A stretch of 64,000 nucleotides of DNA, from assembly GCA_001910725.1 (NCBI GenBank), contig MJGA01000033.1:62001-126000 (forward strand). The letters are read 5' to 3'. Made by a program: the position numbers and the translations under genes. The notes below the pieces were generated by a model. That model searched no databases, had not been told where the DNA came from, and saw nothing but the letters and a program-made list of their open reading frames with translations. The stretch's first letter is position 1. Every line of letters begins with the position of its first letter. Source of the DNA: Phanerodontia chrysosporium (taxonomy: Eukaryota; Basidiomycota; Agaricomycetes; Polyporales; Phanerochaetaceae). Positions 46,730-55,898 of this stretch are shown here, piece by piece.

Positions 46730-47105
46730 GGAGAAGCTCCCACACGCATCGGCTGGCCTGCCTAAGGCCCAAGCCCAGAATATCGCAGTCACCACGGACA
46801 AGCTAGCGTGCGCCAGTTGCGCACACGTATTCCACAAGAAACAGATCAAGGACAAGCACTGGGGAAAGAACGAACGCGACAGACTTCAGTGGACCAAGTG
46901 TCAAGTACAACCGTGCCCTTGGAGGTACCTTAACGCAGCACCCGAAGACGAAATCTCTGAAGAAGATCACGAACGACCGACAGAACAGCAAATTAGCAGA
47001 TTCCCCAGCATCGACGAATACGAGAGATACTCCGACGAACAGGAGGCAAGAGCACACGACGAAAGCGAAGAAACACAGTCGTCCACTGACTCCACACAAT
47101 CCGAC
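46730..47105 (+). other. ATG-less open frame leading into gag of element 1
   Basis: The gag frame stays open from just after the LTR (TAG at 46727-46729) to the first ATG at 47106, about 125 codons without an ATG. The translation contains CASCAHVFHKK...CQVQPCPWRYLN, a Cys/His pattern like a small zinc-binding motif, followed by an acidic Glu/Asp/Ser-rich stretch. This suggests gag is longer than the ATG-bounded ORF, through a non-AUG start or an unrecognised splice. Confidence 0.5.
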
Positions 47106-48533
47106 ATGGCCACCGAAACACAGTTGGAAACCGAAACACGCCAAGAGACAAACACGATACAGAACCTCGACGATTTACCCGTCGAACAATTACTCGCAGC
47201 AGTGGCACAACGAGTCGGGTTTCAGGGAAACCCTAATGGCATATCCGTCGCACTATTCCAACAAGCCATAAACCAGGCCGCGAACTCGAGCGGAACATGG
47301 TTCACACACTACGGAAACCTCGGCCAAGGAAGTGGAAGCAACCCCTTAGGAGGAGGAGGAGGTAATCCTCCAGGAGGAGGAGGCAATCCGCCAGGAGGAG
47401 GAGGAGGCAATTCCCCAGGAGGAGGAGGCAACGGACCGCAACCTCCATCCAACCTCGACCAGAACGTCTTAGCAGCCTTCACAGCGGCAATACGGGCCCT
47501 CGTACCACAAGACGAACAGATGACACCTCCGGAAGAATTCACTGGGGAAGCCGAGAAGGCTCGCGACTTCGTCCACCAATGCGAGATGTACTTTAGAGCC
47601 AAAGCCTCCAAGTTCCCCACCGACGAATCCAAGATCCGCTACTTCGACTCAAGAATGAAGGACGAAGGAAAGAAGTACCCTAGACGATGGGCCACCATGC
47701 GAGAGCGAATCTACTTACTCAGTGGATTCCCCACATGGGACAAGCACAAGGCAGACTTCCTCGACACATACCAATCACCAGATCCCAGAGCGGAAGCTAT
47801 GAGCAGGCTCCATGCCATTACGCAAGGCGACAGATCCGTCCACGAATTCAATGTGGAATTCAATACCCTTCTCGCCGAAGCAGGTGTCATTAACCCCGAC
47901 GCTGATGAATCCATGGCGCAACAATATGTACGCGCCCTCGATCATAAACTCGTCGACAAACTCCTCCTCGTTGTACCGGATCACGCCCCTCTATCCCTTT
48001 GGCAGAATCACGCCCTCATCATCGACAATAGAAGACGCATTGTCAAATCAATCCGGCAGCGTAAAGACCACACGCACTACTCCAATCACTCCACCACTTC
48101 CAACTCCAACACTACGTCCACTCTTGATCCCAATGCAATGGAGATCGACGCCATCACCACCAGGAAGACTGGAGTCAAGTGCTACAATTGTAGACGAGAA
48201 GGGCACATTGCACGAGAATGCCGAGCTCCACGCCGTAACCAAGAGCAGAACGAACAAGGCAACGGGCGTGGACAAGGAAGGAACAACCCCGGACGAGGTG
48301 GATTCACACGCCAATTTACGTCAAACCGGGGCAATAATCGAACCCAGATCAGGGCAACACAAGTCGAAGGAAAGGACGAAACCAACGAAGGAACCTCTAA
48401 CACGAACCAAGTTGACATCAATGCTGTCATGGCCTTGTCCATGCAGCAATTCGACGAACTCGCCACTCGCTATTATTCAACGCGCTCGAAGACCAACGAC
48501 AATGAGACCACGGAGACTCAGAAGGATTTTTAA
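47106..48533 (+). CDS. gag: Element 1 Gag
   Basis: 475 residues from the first ATG. Order: acidic N-terminus; Gly/Asn/Pro repeats of about seven residues (residues ~80-118, from tandem GGAGGAGGA units at 47.34-47.44 kb); a Retrotrans_gag-type helical core (PPEEFTGEAEKARDFVHQCE, LSGFPTWDKHKADFLDTY); then one CCHC zinc knuckle, CYNCRREGHIARECR, near residue 358. The Gag would form the virus-like particle and bind element RNA. The C-terminal codons GAT TTT TAA carry the proposed -1 slip site (GGATTTT, 48524-48530); pol begins eight bases later. Confidence 0.92.
   Translation: MATETQLETETRQETNTIQNLDDLPVEQLLAAVAQRVGFQGNPNGISVALFQQAINQAANSSGTWFTHYGNLGQGSGSNPLGGGGGNPPGGGGNPPGGGGGNSPGGGGNGPQPPSNLDQNVLAAFTAAIRALVPQDEQMTPPEEFTGEAEKARDFVHQCEMYFRAKASKFPTDESKIRYFDSRMKDEGKKYPRRWATMRERIYLLSGFPTWDKHKADFLDTYQSPDPRAEAMSRLHAITQGDRSVHEFNVEFNTLLAEAGVINPDADESMAQQYVRALDHKLVDKLLLVVPDHAPLSLWQNHALIIDNRRRIVKSIRQRKDHTHYSNHSTTSNSNTTSTLDPNAMEIDAITTRKTGVKCYNCRREGHIARECRAPRRNQEQNEQGNGRGQGRNNPGRGGFTRQFTSNRGNNRTQIRATQVEGKDETNEGTSNTNQVDINAVMALSMQQFDELATRYYSTRSKTNDNETTETQKDF
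48524..48530 (+). promoter_or_regulatory. Candidate -1 frameshift heptamer, element 1
   Basis: G GAT TTT in the gag frame, directly before the gag TAA. A one-base slip gives GGA TTT and enters the pol frame, which is open from here to the pol ATG (GGA TTT TTA ACT AAG AGG ATG). The same heptamer is at the equivalent place in element 2. GGAUUUA is a proven -1 site in a mammalian retrovirus pro-pol junction, so the motif is plausible. Termination and re-initiation at ATG 48542 is the alternative. Confidence 0.5.
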
Positions 48534-48541
48534 CTAAGAGG

Positions 48542-51500
48542 ATGACGCCGGCTGTCACTCCTCAAAGATACTCGATTCATTCTGTATTGGTGGCAGATAT
48601 GCAAGCGCAATCGATAAATATTCCTGTCACCATCAGAACGAGTACAAATGCCGGAACCACCAAGGCTCTCATCGATTCGGGCGCGCAGGGCAAGTTCATC
48701 GACCGATCTCTGGTACGAAAGCTCGGGTTACAAGAACATCCAATGGAGAAACCAATAGCAGTATACAACGTCGACGGAACACCGAACAGGATAGGGAACA
48801 TCAGAAACTACGTTAACGCCGAAATGGTAATCAAGGGCAAGACCATGAAGGAACGACTTCTCGTCACCCATCTAGGGAAACAAGAATTAATCCTTGGATT
48901 TGACTGGCTGCAAAAGCATAATCCAAGGATTAATTGGAAAACAGGCTTGATCGACTTCACCCCCCGAACAATTCTCATTGACGACGAAGCCGATCCAGAA
49001 GGACGAATCATACAAGTAGCCACACAAGAAGAAGAGGCCCTTCTACGCACACATTTATTAGTCGAACGAGGTGGAGGAACACTTCCAACTAGAGGAAGTG
49101 ACGAAGCAGCTGGATACGATATCTCCTCTGCCGAGTCAATCGTCATTCCACCATGGAGTTGCATGAAGGTCCGGACAGGACTAAAGATCACTCCTCCCGC
49201 TGGCACATACGCTCGCATAGCTCCAAGAAGCGGGCTAGCATCAAAGGGAATCGACGTTGCCGCGGGAGTGGTAGACCGAGATTACACAGGCGAAATCATG
49301 GTCATACTGGTCAACAACACCAAGGAACCATTCCAAGTACAACCTGGGGATAGAATTGCGCAAATAATCCTAGAAAGGATTATGCAGCCAGAGGTCAAGG
49401 AAGTCACTAACCTCACGCAAACCACCCGAGGAAACAAAGGCTTTGGGTCCACTGGTTTGGGACCGTCTTTTCAACGGCTTCTACACGTCACGATAGGTGC
49501 AATACGCATGGCGACCCATCCTGAATGCCCTCCACAATTCCAAGTCACCTCATCCGACTATGTTAACCAGGATGAAGAAGTGACAGAAGACTTCGTGCTA
49601 GCATACACACCAGGCAAACATGAAGTATGGGTTCGCGCCATTGAAACCACAACTGCACAAGCAATTCACGACCTGTACATCAACGCGAAGGTCAATCCGG
49701 CAATGACATTAGCACAGGAGGAAGGATCGCAGAAGAAAGCAGCCTACATTCCAGACTACCTCGACGAATTCAAGGAAGTCTTCGAGAAAAAGGCAGCTGA
49801 ACGCTTCCCAGAATCAAGACCATATGATCATGCCATTGACCTCAAGCCAGATTTCATTCCCCGAGACTGCAAAGTGTACCCATTATCGCCGTTGGAAGAG
49901 GAGAAGATGAATGAGTTTATCGATGAAAACCTACGCAAAGGGTATATCCGGCCAAGCAAGTCTCCAATGGCATCACCATTCTTCTTCGTAGGAAAGAAGG
50001 ATGGCAGTCTGCGACCATGCCAAGATTACAGATATTTAAACGAGGGGACCATCAAGAACGTATACCCGCTACCACTCATCTCCGAACTCCTCGACAAGAT
50101 CAAAGGGTTCAGACGGTTTACAAAGATGGACCTACGATCAGGCTACAACAATGTCAGGATTAAAGATGGAGACCAGTGGAAGGCAGCCTTCAAGACAAGT
50201 AGAGGGCTGTTTGAACCCACGGTTATGTTCTTCGGGCTGTGCAACTCACCGGCTACATTCCAAGCAATGATGAACGACATCTTCAAGGACATGCTAGGCG
50301 AAGGATGGTTACAAATCTACATGGACGACATTCTAATCTGCGGACACGACAGTCAAGACATCCAGGAAAAGACAATTCGCGTCATAAGAAGACTCCGGGA
50401 AAACGACCTCTTCGTCAAACCTGAAAAATGTGCCTTCGACGTCGAATCGGTCGAATTTTTGGGAATGATTGTATCATTCAATAATGTTTCAATGGACCCC
50501 GTCAAAGTCAAGGGGGTCCTAGAATGGCCAGTTCCCACTACTGTAAAGCAAGTACGAGGATTCCTGGGCTTCGGAAATTTCTACCGAAGATTCATAGACC
50601 ATTACTCTGATATTGCACGCCCACTCGTGGACCTCACAAAGAAGGACGCACCGTTCAACTGGACTACGGAATGCCAACAAGCCTTCGATGAATTGAAAAG
50701 ACGGTTTACCACGGCACCCGTCCTACTCACTCCGGACACCACTAAACCCTTCGTCATCGAATGCGACGCTTCCCTTGTGGCGACCGCAGCGGTACTACGT
50801 CAGCAAGATGAAAATGGAGAATGGCACCCCGTCGCATACCTTTCCCAATCCCTATTACCAGCGGAACGGAACTACGAAATCTATGACAGAGAACTCTTGG
50901 CAATCATCCGCGCCCTAGAGGCATGGCGCCATTATCTACATGGAGCATACCACCCAATTCGCATCCTAACTGATCACAAGAATCTAACTTATTTCCGTTC
51001 GCCACGACGACTTAACCGACGGCAAGCACGATGGCATCTATTCCTTTCGCAATTCAATTACACACTTCATCATTGCCCCGGGTCTCAACTAGTTCAAGCA
51101 GACGCCATGACCCGCAATCGTTTCCCTACTCACACCGCGGACGACAACATCGATATTATTCTTCTCCCCGACTCAGTATTTCAAACCACTCGCATTCGAT
51201 CTTTGCACATGGCAACTGACCTCCTCACAAGCACCGACCATTCAATCTCTCCTATGCACCACCCATTTGATGACAACCTCCGAAGGGATATTCGACGTCT
51301 CACAGAAGACGACCCTTTTGCCAACACAGTCATTGCAGCACTAAACAGCACTCACCTCCCTTTCCCTGGGCGAACTACACGAGATGACTGGTCATTTGAA
51401 GATGGCCTCATCTTTTACCGCGATAAATGTTATGTTCCATCCGACCTTCAACTCCGACGCCAAGTAACACACCTCTACCATGATTCCCCCATAACTGGCC

Positions 51501-53764
51501 ATCCGGGAAGATATAAAACAGCTGAACTCATTGATCGGGACTTTTACTGGCCAGGAATGCGCTCCTTCGTCGCTGCGTACGTGCAAGGTTGCGCTACCTG
51601 CCAACAAATGAAAGTCAACACGCATCCCACGAAACCGCCGCTGCAACCGATCAAGGCCACGCACCGATCTCGCCCTTTTGCTTTCGTCACCTGTGACTTC
51701 ATCACTCACCTCCCTGTATCCCGCGGCTATTCAGCTCTGATGGTCGTGGTCGACCACGATTCTACGAAGGGGGTAATCCTTATCCCTTGCACCGAAAAAA
51801 TCGATGCAATAACGACCGCCACAAACTACCATAATCAAGTTTTTCGTCGCTTCGGAATGCCAAGTGTATTTCTATCGGATAGGGGACCACAGTTTGACTC
51901 GCAAGTCATGCGGGAATTATGGAGACTCACGGGAACAGAGCAACGCCTGAGTACACCATATCACCCTCAAACCGATGGTGAAACAGAACGTGTCAACCGC
52001 GAAATCGAATCCTACCTGCGGATCTTCTGCTCCAACCACCCGCATGATTGGGCAGACTTCGTAACGAATATGGAGTTTGCCTTCAACAATCGGGAACACT
52101 CGGCGACCCACCATTCTCCCTTCTTCCTTATGTACGGCTCTCACCCAATGGCGCTACCCACACAATTCGCCAAGTCCAAAGTCCCTTCTATTCAAGAATG
52201 GTTCAGAAGGCGACAAAGGGCACAAGAAGAAGCAGGAGCCGCGTTAGATTATGCCACGGCGCAAATGGCTACCCGGGTCTGCCGGCATTTCCAACCTTTC
52301 AAAGAAGGTCAGAAGGTCTGGTTGGAAATGACTCATCACGACGACGGTTACCCCTTCAAGAAGTTGGCTCCCAAGAGGCACGGACCCTTCAAGATAGCCA
52401 AGGTCTTATCGCGCCTCGTGTACAAGTTGGCGCTTCCCAAGACCATGAAGATTCACCCCGTGGTACATGCTTCGCTTCTATCTCCGTATCATGAAACACC
52501 GCAGCATGGGAAAAACTTCCTGAACCCCCCTCCTGACCTTATCGATGGTCACGAGGAGTACGAAGTTGAAGCCATTTTGGCGGATCGTCCCTGGGGCAAC
52601 GGAAGACGTTACCTCATCAGGTGGAAAGACCAACCAACGGCGGAAAACTCATGGGAACCGGAGTCTCATCTCGAGAACGCCAAGGAGCTACTCGAAGAAT
52701 ATAAAAGCAGACACCCCAGGCTTCATGGTCAGCAGCGACCTCGCTCTACAACCTCAACTACAAGTACAACCGCCTCTACAAACCCCTCACAATGTCGACC
52801 AACTTCTCTTCCACCTACCAGCGCATCCAGGCCCTCGCTACCCTCATGGGCAGCGACACCATCCCCATCACCAACGACGACCGACTCCTCGCCCTCAGCC
52901 AACTCCTCCCAGACGACTTCACTGACCACGTTTACACCCGCAACATCGACATCACCATCAACGACTGGCTCAACAATAACCCCACTCCCAACGAGCGAAA
53001 TGATCTCTGGAAGATCATCCTCGAATGGTGCACCAAATCCCAGCTCGCCTTCGACGACGAGATCGAACGACGGATCATCGCGTGGGAGGCCCAAGAACGC
53101 ATCCGAGAACTCATCGGATCGTCCCTCCCTGAGGTCCTCCGCCTGGCCAAAGAAGACAGAAGGGGAGACGTTGACGAGGAACCCATCCGAGAAGAACCAC
53201 CCTCCGAGCCAAATACCCAAGACCCTGACGTCCAGGAGCTCCCAGGCGAAAGCCAAGAGCCCGCAACCTCTAACTCCGACACCCTCGTCGAAGACAGACC
53301 CTGGTACGTCGAAGGAGACTGGCACGAAAGGGTCACAGGACAACATGGAGAAAGGACCTGGAATGGCGTTACCGTCAGGCACTTCGCCAATCATGCCTAC
53401 GAAGAACAGCTCGCCGCAGAACGAGACTGGCCCCAGTTTCGAGAACGCCTCAACAACATCCAGTACCACCCTGTCACCCGAGACGCACTCCGCTCCACGG
53501 CGTTCCAAGAGGGAGCGACGACTACCTGCGCGGTATTTGCAAACTACGCTCTTGCCACCATCCACGTCCAACGCATCACCGACAACACCCGAGATGCTGT
53601 CGGTGACCTTATCCAACAGCTCCAATCCACAGCCGCCCCACGCCTCGTCCGAATGGCCCGACGAATCCGCGATCAGCTCAACCACCTCTACGATGCTCAA
53701 CGAGAGCAAGAACTTCTCGTCGCCACTCTTGCAGAACAAGACGACCACATCGTGGAAATGGTAG
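48542..53764 (+). CDS. pol: Element 1 Pol polyprotein with internal dUTPase
   Basis: 1740 residues. Aspartic protease (DSGAQG at 45-50); trimeric dUTPase ~178-305 with all five motifs (AAGYDISS, APRSGLA, GVVDRDYTGE, PGDRIAQI, GFGSTG); reverse transcriptase ~440-650 with YMDDILI near 592; RNase H from ~720 (ECDAS); integrase with HHCC zinc site ~977-1024 (HLYHDSPITGHPGR...CATCQQ) and D-D-E core (CDFITHLP, SDRGPQF, PQTDGETERVN); chromodomain ~1335-1390 (EYEVEAILADRP, RYLIRWK, NSWEPESHL). The remaining ~345 residues are Ser/Thr/Pro-rich low complexity and overlap another ORF in a different frame; they may be only a reading of that ORF out of frame. The ORF is intact. Confidence 0.93.
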   Translation: MTPAVTPQRYSIHSVLVADMQAQSINIPVTIRTSTNAGTTKALIDSGAQGKFIDRSLVRKLGLQEHPMEKPIAVYNVDGTPNRIGNIRNYVNAEMVIKGKTMKERLLVTHLGKQELILGFDWLQKHNPRINWKTGLIDFTPRTILIDDEADPEGRIIQVATQEEEALLRTHLLVERGGGTLPTRGSDEAAGYDISSAESIVIPPWSCMKVRTGLKITPPAGTYARIAPRSGLASKGIDVAAGVVDRDYTGEIMVILVNNTKEPFQVQPGDRIAQIILERIMQPEVKEVTNLTQTTRGNKGFGSTGLGPSFQRLLHVTIGAIRMATHPECPPQFQVTSSDYVNQDEEVTEDFVLAYTPGKHEVWVRAIETTTAQAIHDLYINAKVNPAMTLAQEEGSQKKAAYIPDYLDEFKEVFEKKAAERFPESRPYDHAIDLKPDFIPRDCKVYPLSPLEEEKMNEFIDENLRKGYIRPSKSPMASPFFFVGKKDGSLRPCQDYRYLNEGTIKNVYPLPLISELLDKIKGFRRFTKMDLRSGYNNVRIKDGDQWKAAFKTSRGLFEPTVMFFGLCNSPATFQAMMNDIFKDMLGEGWLQIYMDDILICGHDSQDIQEKTIRVIRRLRENDLFVKPEKCAFDVESVEFLGMIVSFNNVSMDPVKVKGVLEWPVPTTVKQVRGFLGFGNFYRRFIDHYSDIARPLVDLTKKDAPFNWTTECQQAFDELKRRFTTAPVLLTPDTTKPFVIECDASLVATAAVLRQQDENGEWHPVAYLSQSLLPAERNYEIYDRELLAIIRALEAWRHYLHGAYHPIRILTDHKNLTYFRSPRRLNRRQARWHLFLSQFNYTLHHCPGSQLVQADAMTRNRFPTHTADDNIDIILLPDSVFQTTRIRSLHMATDLLTSTDHSISPMHHPFDDNLRRDIRRLTEDDPFANTVIAALNSTHLPFPGRTTRDDWSFEDGLIFYRDKCYVPSDLQLRRQVTHLYHDSPITGHPGRYKTAELIDRDFYWPGMRSFVAAYVQGCATCQQMKVNTHPTKPPLQPIKATHRSRPFAFVTCDFITHLPVSRGYSALMVVVDHDSTKGVILIPCTEKIDAITTATNYHNQVFRRFGMPSVFLSDRGPQFDSQVMRELWRLTGTEQRLSTPYHPQTDGETERVNREIESYLRIFCSNHPHDWADFVTNMEFAFNNREHSATHHSPFFLMYGSHPMALPTQFAKSKVPSIQEWFRRRQRAQEEAGAALDYATAQMATRVCRHFQPFKEGQKVWLEMTHHDDGYPFKKLAPKRHGPFKIAKVLSRLVYKLALPKTMKIHPVVHASLLSPYHETPQHGKNFLNPPPDLIDGHEEYEVEAILADRPWGNGRRYLIRWKDQPTAENSWEPESHLENAKELLEEYKSRHPRLHGQQRPRSTTSTTSTTASTNPSQCRPTSLPPTSASRPSLPSWAATPSPSPTTTDSSPSANSSQTTSLTTFTPATSTSPSTTGSTITPLPTSEMISGRSSSNGAPNPSSPSTTRSNDGSSRGRPKNASENSSDRPSLRSSAWPKKTEGETLTRNPSEKNHPPSQIPKTLTSRSSQAKAKSPQPLTPTPSSKTDPGTSKETGTKGSQDNMEKGPGMALPSGTSPIMPTKNSSPQNETGPSFENASTTSSTTLSPETHSAPRRSKRERRLPARYLQTTLLPPSTSNASPTTPEMLSVTLSNSSNPQPPHASSEWPDESAISSTTSTMLNESKNFSSPLLQNKTTTSWKW

Positions 53765-54150
53765 ACGGAGTCTGGAACACGTACTTCGATCCTAACATCG
53801 GACACGTGCAATATGGCGAACGACTCCATTTTCGCTCCCAGACAGCTCATCGCACCGAACCCCTTCCTCGCCGCCCTCAGTACAACCAGAGGGTCTGGGC
53901 TCCTCTCTATCGGGAGACTCGCCCCACTCGGGGATGGTCGTTCAATGAGGTATCACCCAACAGCAACACAAATACCCCATCTCGTCGTCAACGTCGTCGC
54001 GACCGTCATGCTCGTATCGCCAACGACGAACCCACCATCATTCCACCTCCGTATACACCTCGAGATACGACTCCTCATAACGTGGATGCCCCCGGCAACG
54101 GCTCCACTTCGACAGACGCCGATCTGCCTCCGGAGTGTATCACGCAGTAA
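52792..54150 (+). CDS. Element 1 third ORF, overlapping the pol 3' end
   Basis: 452 residues in the -1 frame relative to pol, overlapping it by 973 nt and ending 39 nt before the 3' LTR. Composition is that of a folded, acidic, Trp-containing protein: TNDDRLLALSQLLPDDF, LWKIILEWCTKSQL, WYVEGDWHERVTGQ, FANYALATIHVQRIT, MARRIRDQLNHLYDAQ; the C-terminus is basic then Pro-rich. The overlapping part of pol is low-complexity Ser/Thr/Pro, which suggests that this frame is the one under selection. No domain, signal peptide or membrane helix was recognised, so it is not an obvious envelope protein. Expression could be from a separate transcript, since no pol stop lies near its ATG. Confidence 0.65.
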   Translation: MSTNFSSTYQRIQALATLMGSDTIPITNDDRLLALSQLLPDDFTDHVYTRNIDITINDWLNNNPTPNERNDLWKIILEWCTKSQLAFDDEIERRIIAWEAQERIRELIGSSLPEVLRLAKEDRRGDVDEEPIREEPPSEPNTQDPDVQELPGESQEPATSNSDTLVEDRPWYVEGDWHERVTGQHGERTWNGVTVRHFANHAYEEQLAAERDWPQFRERLNNIQYHPVTRDALRSTAFQEGATTTCAVFANYALATIHVQRITDNTRDAVGDLIQQLQSTAAPRLVRMARRIRDQLNHLYDAQREQELLVATLAEQDDHIVEMVDGVWNTYFDPNIGHVQYGERLHFRSQTAHRTEPLPRRPQYNQRVWAPLYRETRPTRGWSFNEVSPNSNTNTPSRRQRRRDRHARIANDEPTIIPPPYTPRDTTPHNVDAPGNGSTSTDADLPPECITQ

Positions 54151-54189
54151 GTCGGTCTCGACGGAGCTCGACCGTGGACGGGGACGTAA

Positions 54190-54526
54190 TGTTACAGTTG
54201 GGATATGGCTGTGCAAGGCTATGCTGATTTATTTGATCCTCTCGTTTCTCTTACATGTTTCACCTTCTCTTTCATCACGTTTCATCCCTTGATTCATTAT
54301 GACTCACACTGACTGGTAGCCTATGCCTCGTTGTTCCCTCCTGGTAGCAGGCCTGGGTTAGAGTATATAAGGACTACCTTTCTGTACTCTTTTCTTCAGC
54401 TTCTCCTCTTGTACTCCCGTCTAGTTATCTATTGCTACACTTGGAGCCTGAGTCCAAGTCTTCTGTACTCGCGCTACGCTTGAGGCCTGAGCTCAAGTCT
54501 TCAATACACGTATTCAGACTCTTACA
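54190..54526 (+). repeat. Element 1 3' LTR
   Basis: 337 bp matching the 5' LTR by eye, TATATAAG at 54364-54371. It is preceded by the likely polypurine tract and followed by the CTTCC duplication. Confidence 0.95.
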
Positions 54527-54531
54527 CTTCC
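54527..54531 (+). repeat. Target-site duplication, element 1 right copy
   Basis: CTTCC, matching 46385-46389. S53 coding sequence resumes at 54532. Confidence 0.9.
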
Positions 54532-54984
54532 TGGCCACATTTCCGTCTGGCTGTCCGTTGTACGTGAGATTCGCCCAAGCTGGTAGTAGTCGCTTACCTA
54601 TCCGCAATCGTCAGTATGACTTCCGTTGGCGCCACCAATGTCATCGCCGACACCGGCACTATCGAGACGGCTGCCACGTTCTCTTCCGGGGGCTTCTCTA
54701 ATGTCTTTACGCGCCCGAGCTATCAGTCGTCGGCGGTATCTGCTTACCTCTCAAAGCTCGGTAGTACGAACTCGGGGAAGTTCAACACTGCGGGCCGCGG
54801 ATTCCCGGACGTCGCCGCCGCGGGAGAGAACGTCGAGATCGTCTTCCAACAACAGCTAGGTCTCGTCGCCGGCACTAGCTGCTCCAGCCCGATCTTTGCA
54901 AGTATCATTGCTTTGATCAATGACCGCCTTGCACAGCAGGGCAAGGGTCCGCTCGGCTTTCTCAACCCTTTCCTCTATGGGCCC

Positions 54985-54989
54985 GCGGC
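54985..54989 (+). repeat. Target-site duplication, element 2 left copy
   Basis: GCGGC, repeated at 63069-63073 after the 3' LTR of element 2. The S53 frame CCC GCG GC|C ATG joins when one copy is removed. Confidence 0.9.
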
Positions 54990-55589
54990 TGTCACAGTTT
55001 TTCGTCTTAACCCTTAGGGTTAGGGGCAGCAGGTGACAGAAGCGATTACTCCGAACTGTGACATGCAGAAGCGCTGGAGTGACAGCCCTAGGCTCGGGGC
55101 TGGTCACGTGATACGGCGGTCACGTGATGCGCACACGTGCGGTATCCCAGGGTCACATGGTCGAAGGTCTAGAAGCAGGCAAGGGTCTGGAAGCGCCGAG
55201 ACACTCCGGAATGGACTAGAAAGTCCTGGAGGTCTCTGAACAGGTCCGGACAGTGCTGGAACGTTCTGGAGGTTTCTGGGACATCGTAGGAACATTTAGG
55301 AACGTGTAGGAGAATGTAGGAATGCCTGTAGGGCACTAGCCAATAGCGTAGTAGGTATTAGATAGCTAGGACCCTGAACACCGGTCCCTGGGGACCTGGT
55401 ACACATGTATATAAACCCTGAGGGCTGGGGGTGCCTCCCCAGCTTCAATCTCATCGCATCTCACCTCTCTAGCCTCTATACCTCGTCTTCAAGCCTGGCT
55501 ACACCCTTTGTAGTCCAAGTAAACCTTTGCCAGTGAGTATTGCTGGTTGGTTTGGTGTATAGGCGCTAGGGCAGCGCATTTTTGTGATA
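54990..55589 (+). repeat. Element 2 5' LTR
   Basis: 600 bp. Notable parts: terminal inverted pair TGTCAC/GTGACA enclosing TAACCC-TTA-GGGTTA (55008-55022) with two TTAGGG units; three CACGTG boxes at 55105-55110, 55121-55126 and 55134-55139; a heat-shock-element-like GGAACGTTCTGGAGG near 55258-55272; TATATAAA at 55408-55415. The 3' LTR shows the same sequence. Confidence 0.95.
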
Positions 55590-55898
55590 GAAGATTGAAG
55601 CTAGCCAACCTACTCCACCTTTGGTGGCCTAGGTTATTGCTTTGGGTTCTGGGGGCTTGTTTGAACAAGTGCTTTTGCGCTTTGTTCAGTTTTCTGCCGA
55701 TCCACAGGCGTAAGTGGGCACTATAGTACCTTTTTAGGTACAGACAGGGGAACGTGGTGTAACCCACCTCAGAGGGCTTTGCCTGCGGACGAGTAACCCC
55801 TGTTGTAGTGCTGGACTAAGGGTGTAATACCCTGTCCAACCAGTTTTAGCTGCGTGGCGTGGAAACCCGCAGTAATACCCCTTTCTCTTCGTTGAGGG
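55590..55898 (+). other. Structured leader of element 2
   Basis: About 310 nt between LTR and first ORF with several self-complementary blocks, for example GTACCTTTTTAGGTAC (about 55727-55742) and GGACTAAGGGTG...TACCCTGTCC (about 55813-55838). It includes stop codons in all frames. It probably holds primer binding and packaging or translation-control signals. Confidence 0.4.

Larger units (their letters stand above)
46390..54526 (+). mobile_element. Full-length chromodomain Ty3/gypsy element 1
   Basis: 8137 bp between CTTCC target duplications: 5' LTR 46390-46726, gag 47106-48533, pol 48542-53764, an overlapping third ORF 52792-54150, 3' LTR 54190-54526. LTRs begin TGTTACAG and end CTTACA. 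The purine-rich bases before the 3' LTR (GGACGGGGACGTAA) are a likely polypurine tract. I could not match the bases after the 5' LTR (TTAGGAGAAGCTCCC) to a known tRNA primer site. Domain order protease, dUTPase, RT, RNase H, integrase, chromodomain places it among chromoviruses. Both long ORFs are uninterrupted and the LTR pair looks identical, so it is recent and possibly active. It lies in the same orientation as the S53 gene. Confidence 0.95.

Noticed and set aside
47340..47440. Possible CRISPR-like repeat array
   Set aside because: Contiguous in-frame Gly-rich minisatellite inside gag with no spacers; eukaryotic context.
52729..53850. 373-codon minus-strand ORF in element 1
   Set aside because: Mirror of the codon pattern of ORF3; retrotransposon genes are all on the plus strand here.
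55033..55239. 68-codon ORF repeated at 62512-62718
   Set aside because: Lies entirely within the element 2 LTR and is repeated only because the LTRs are identical.
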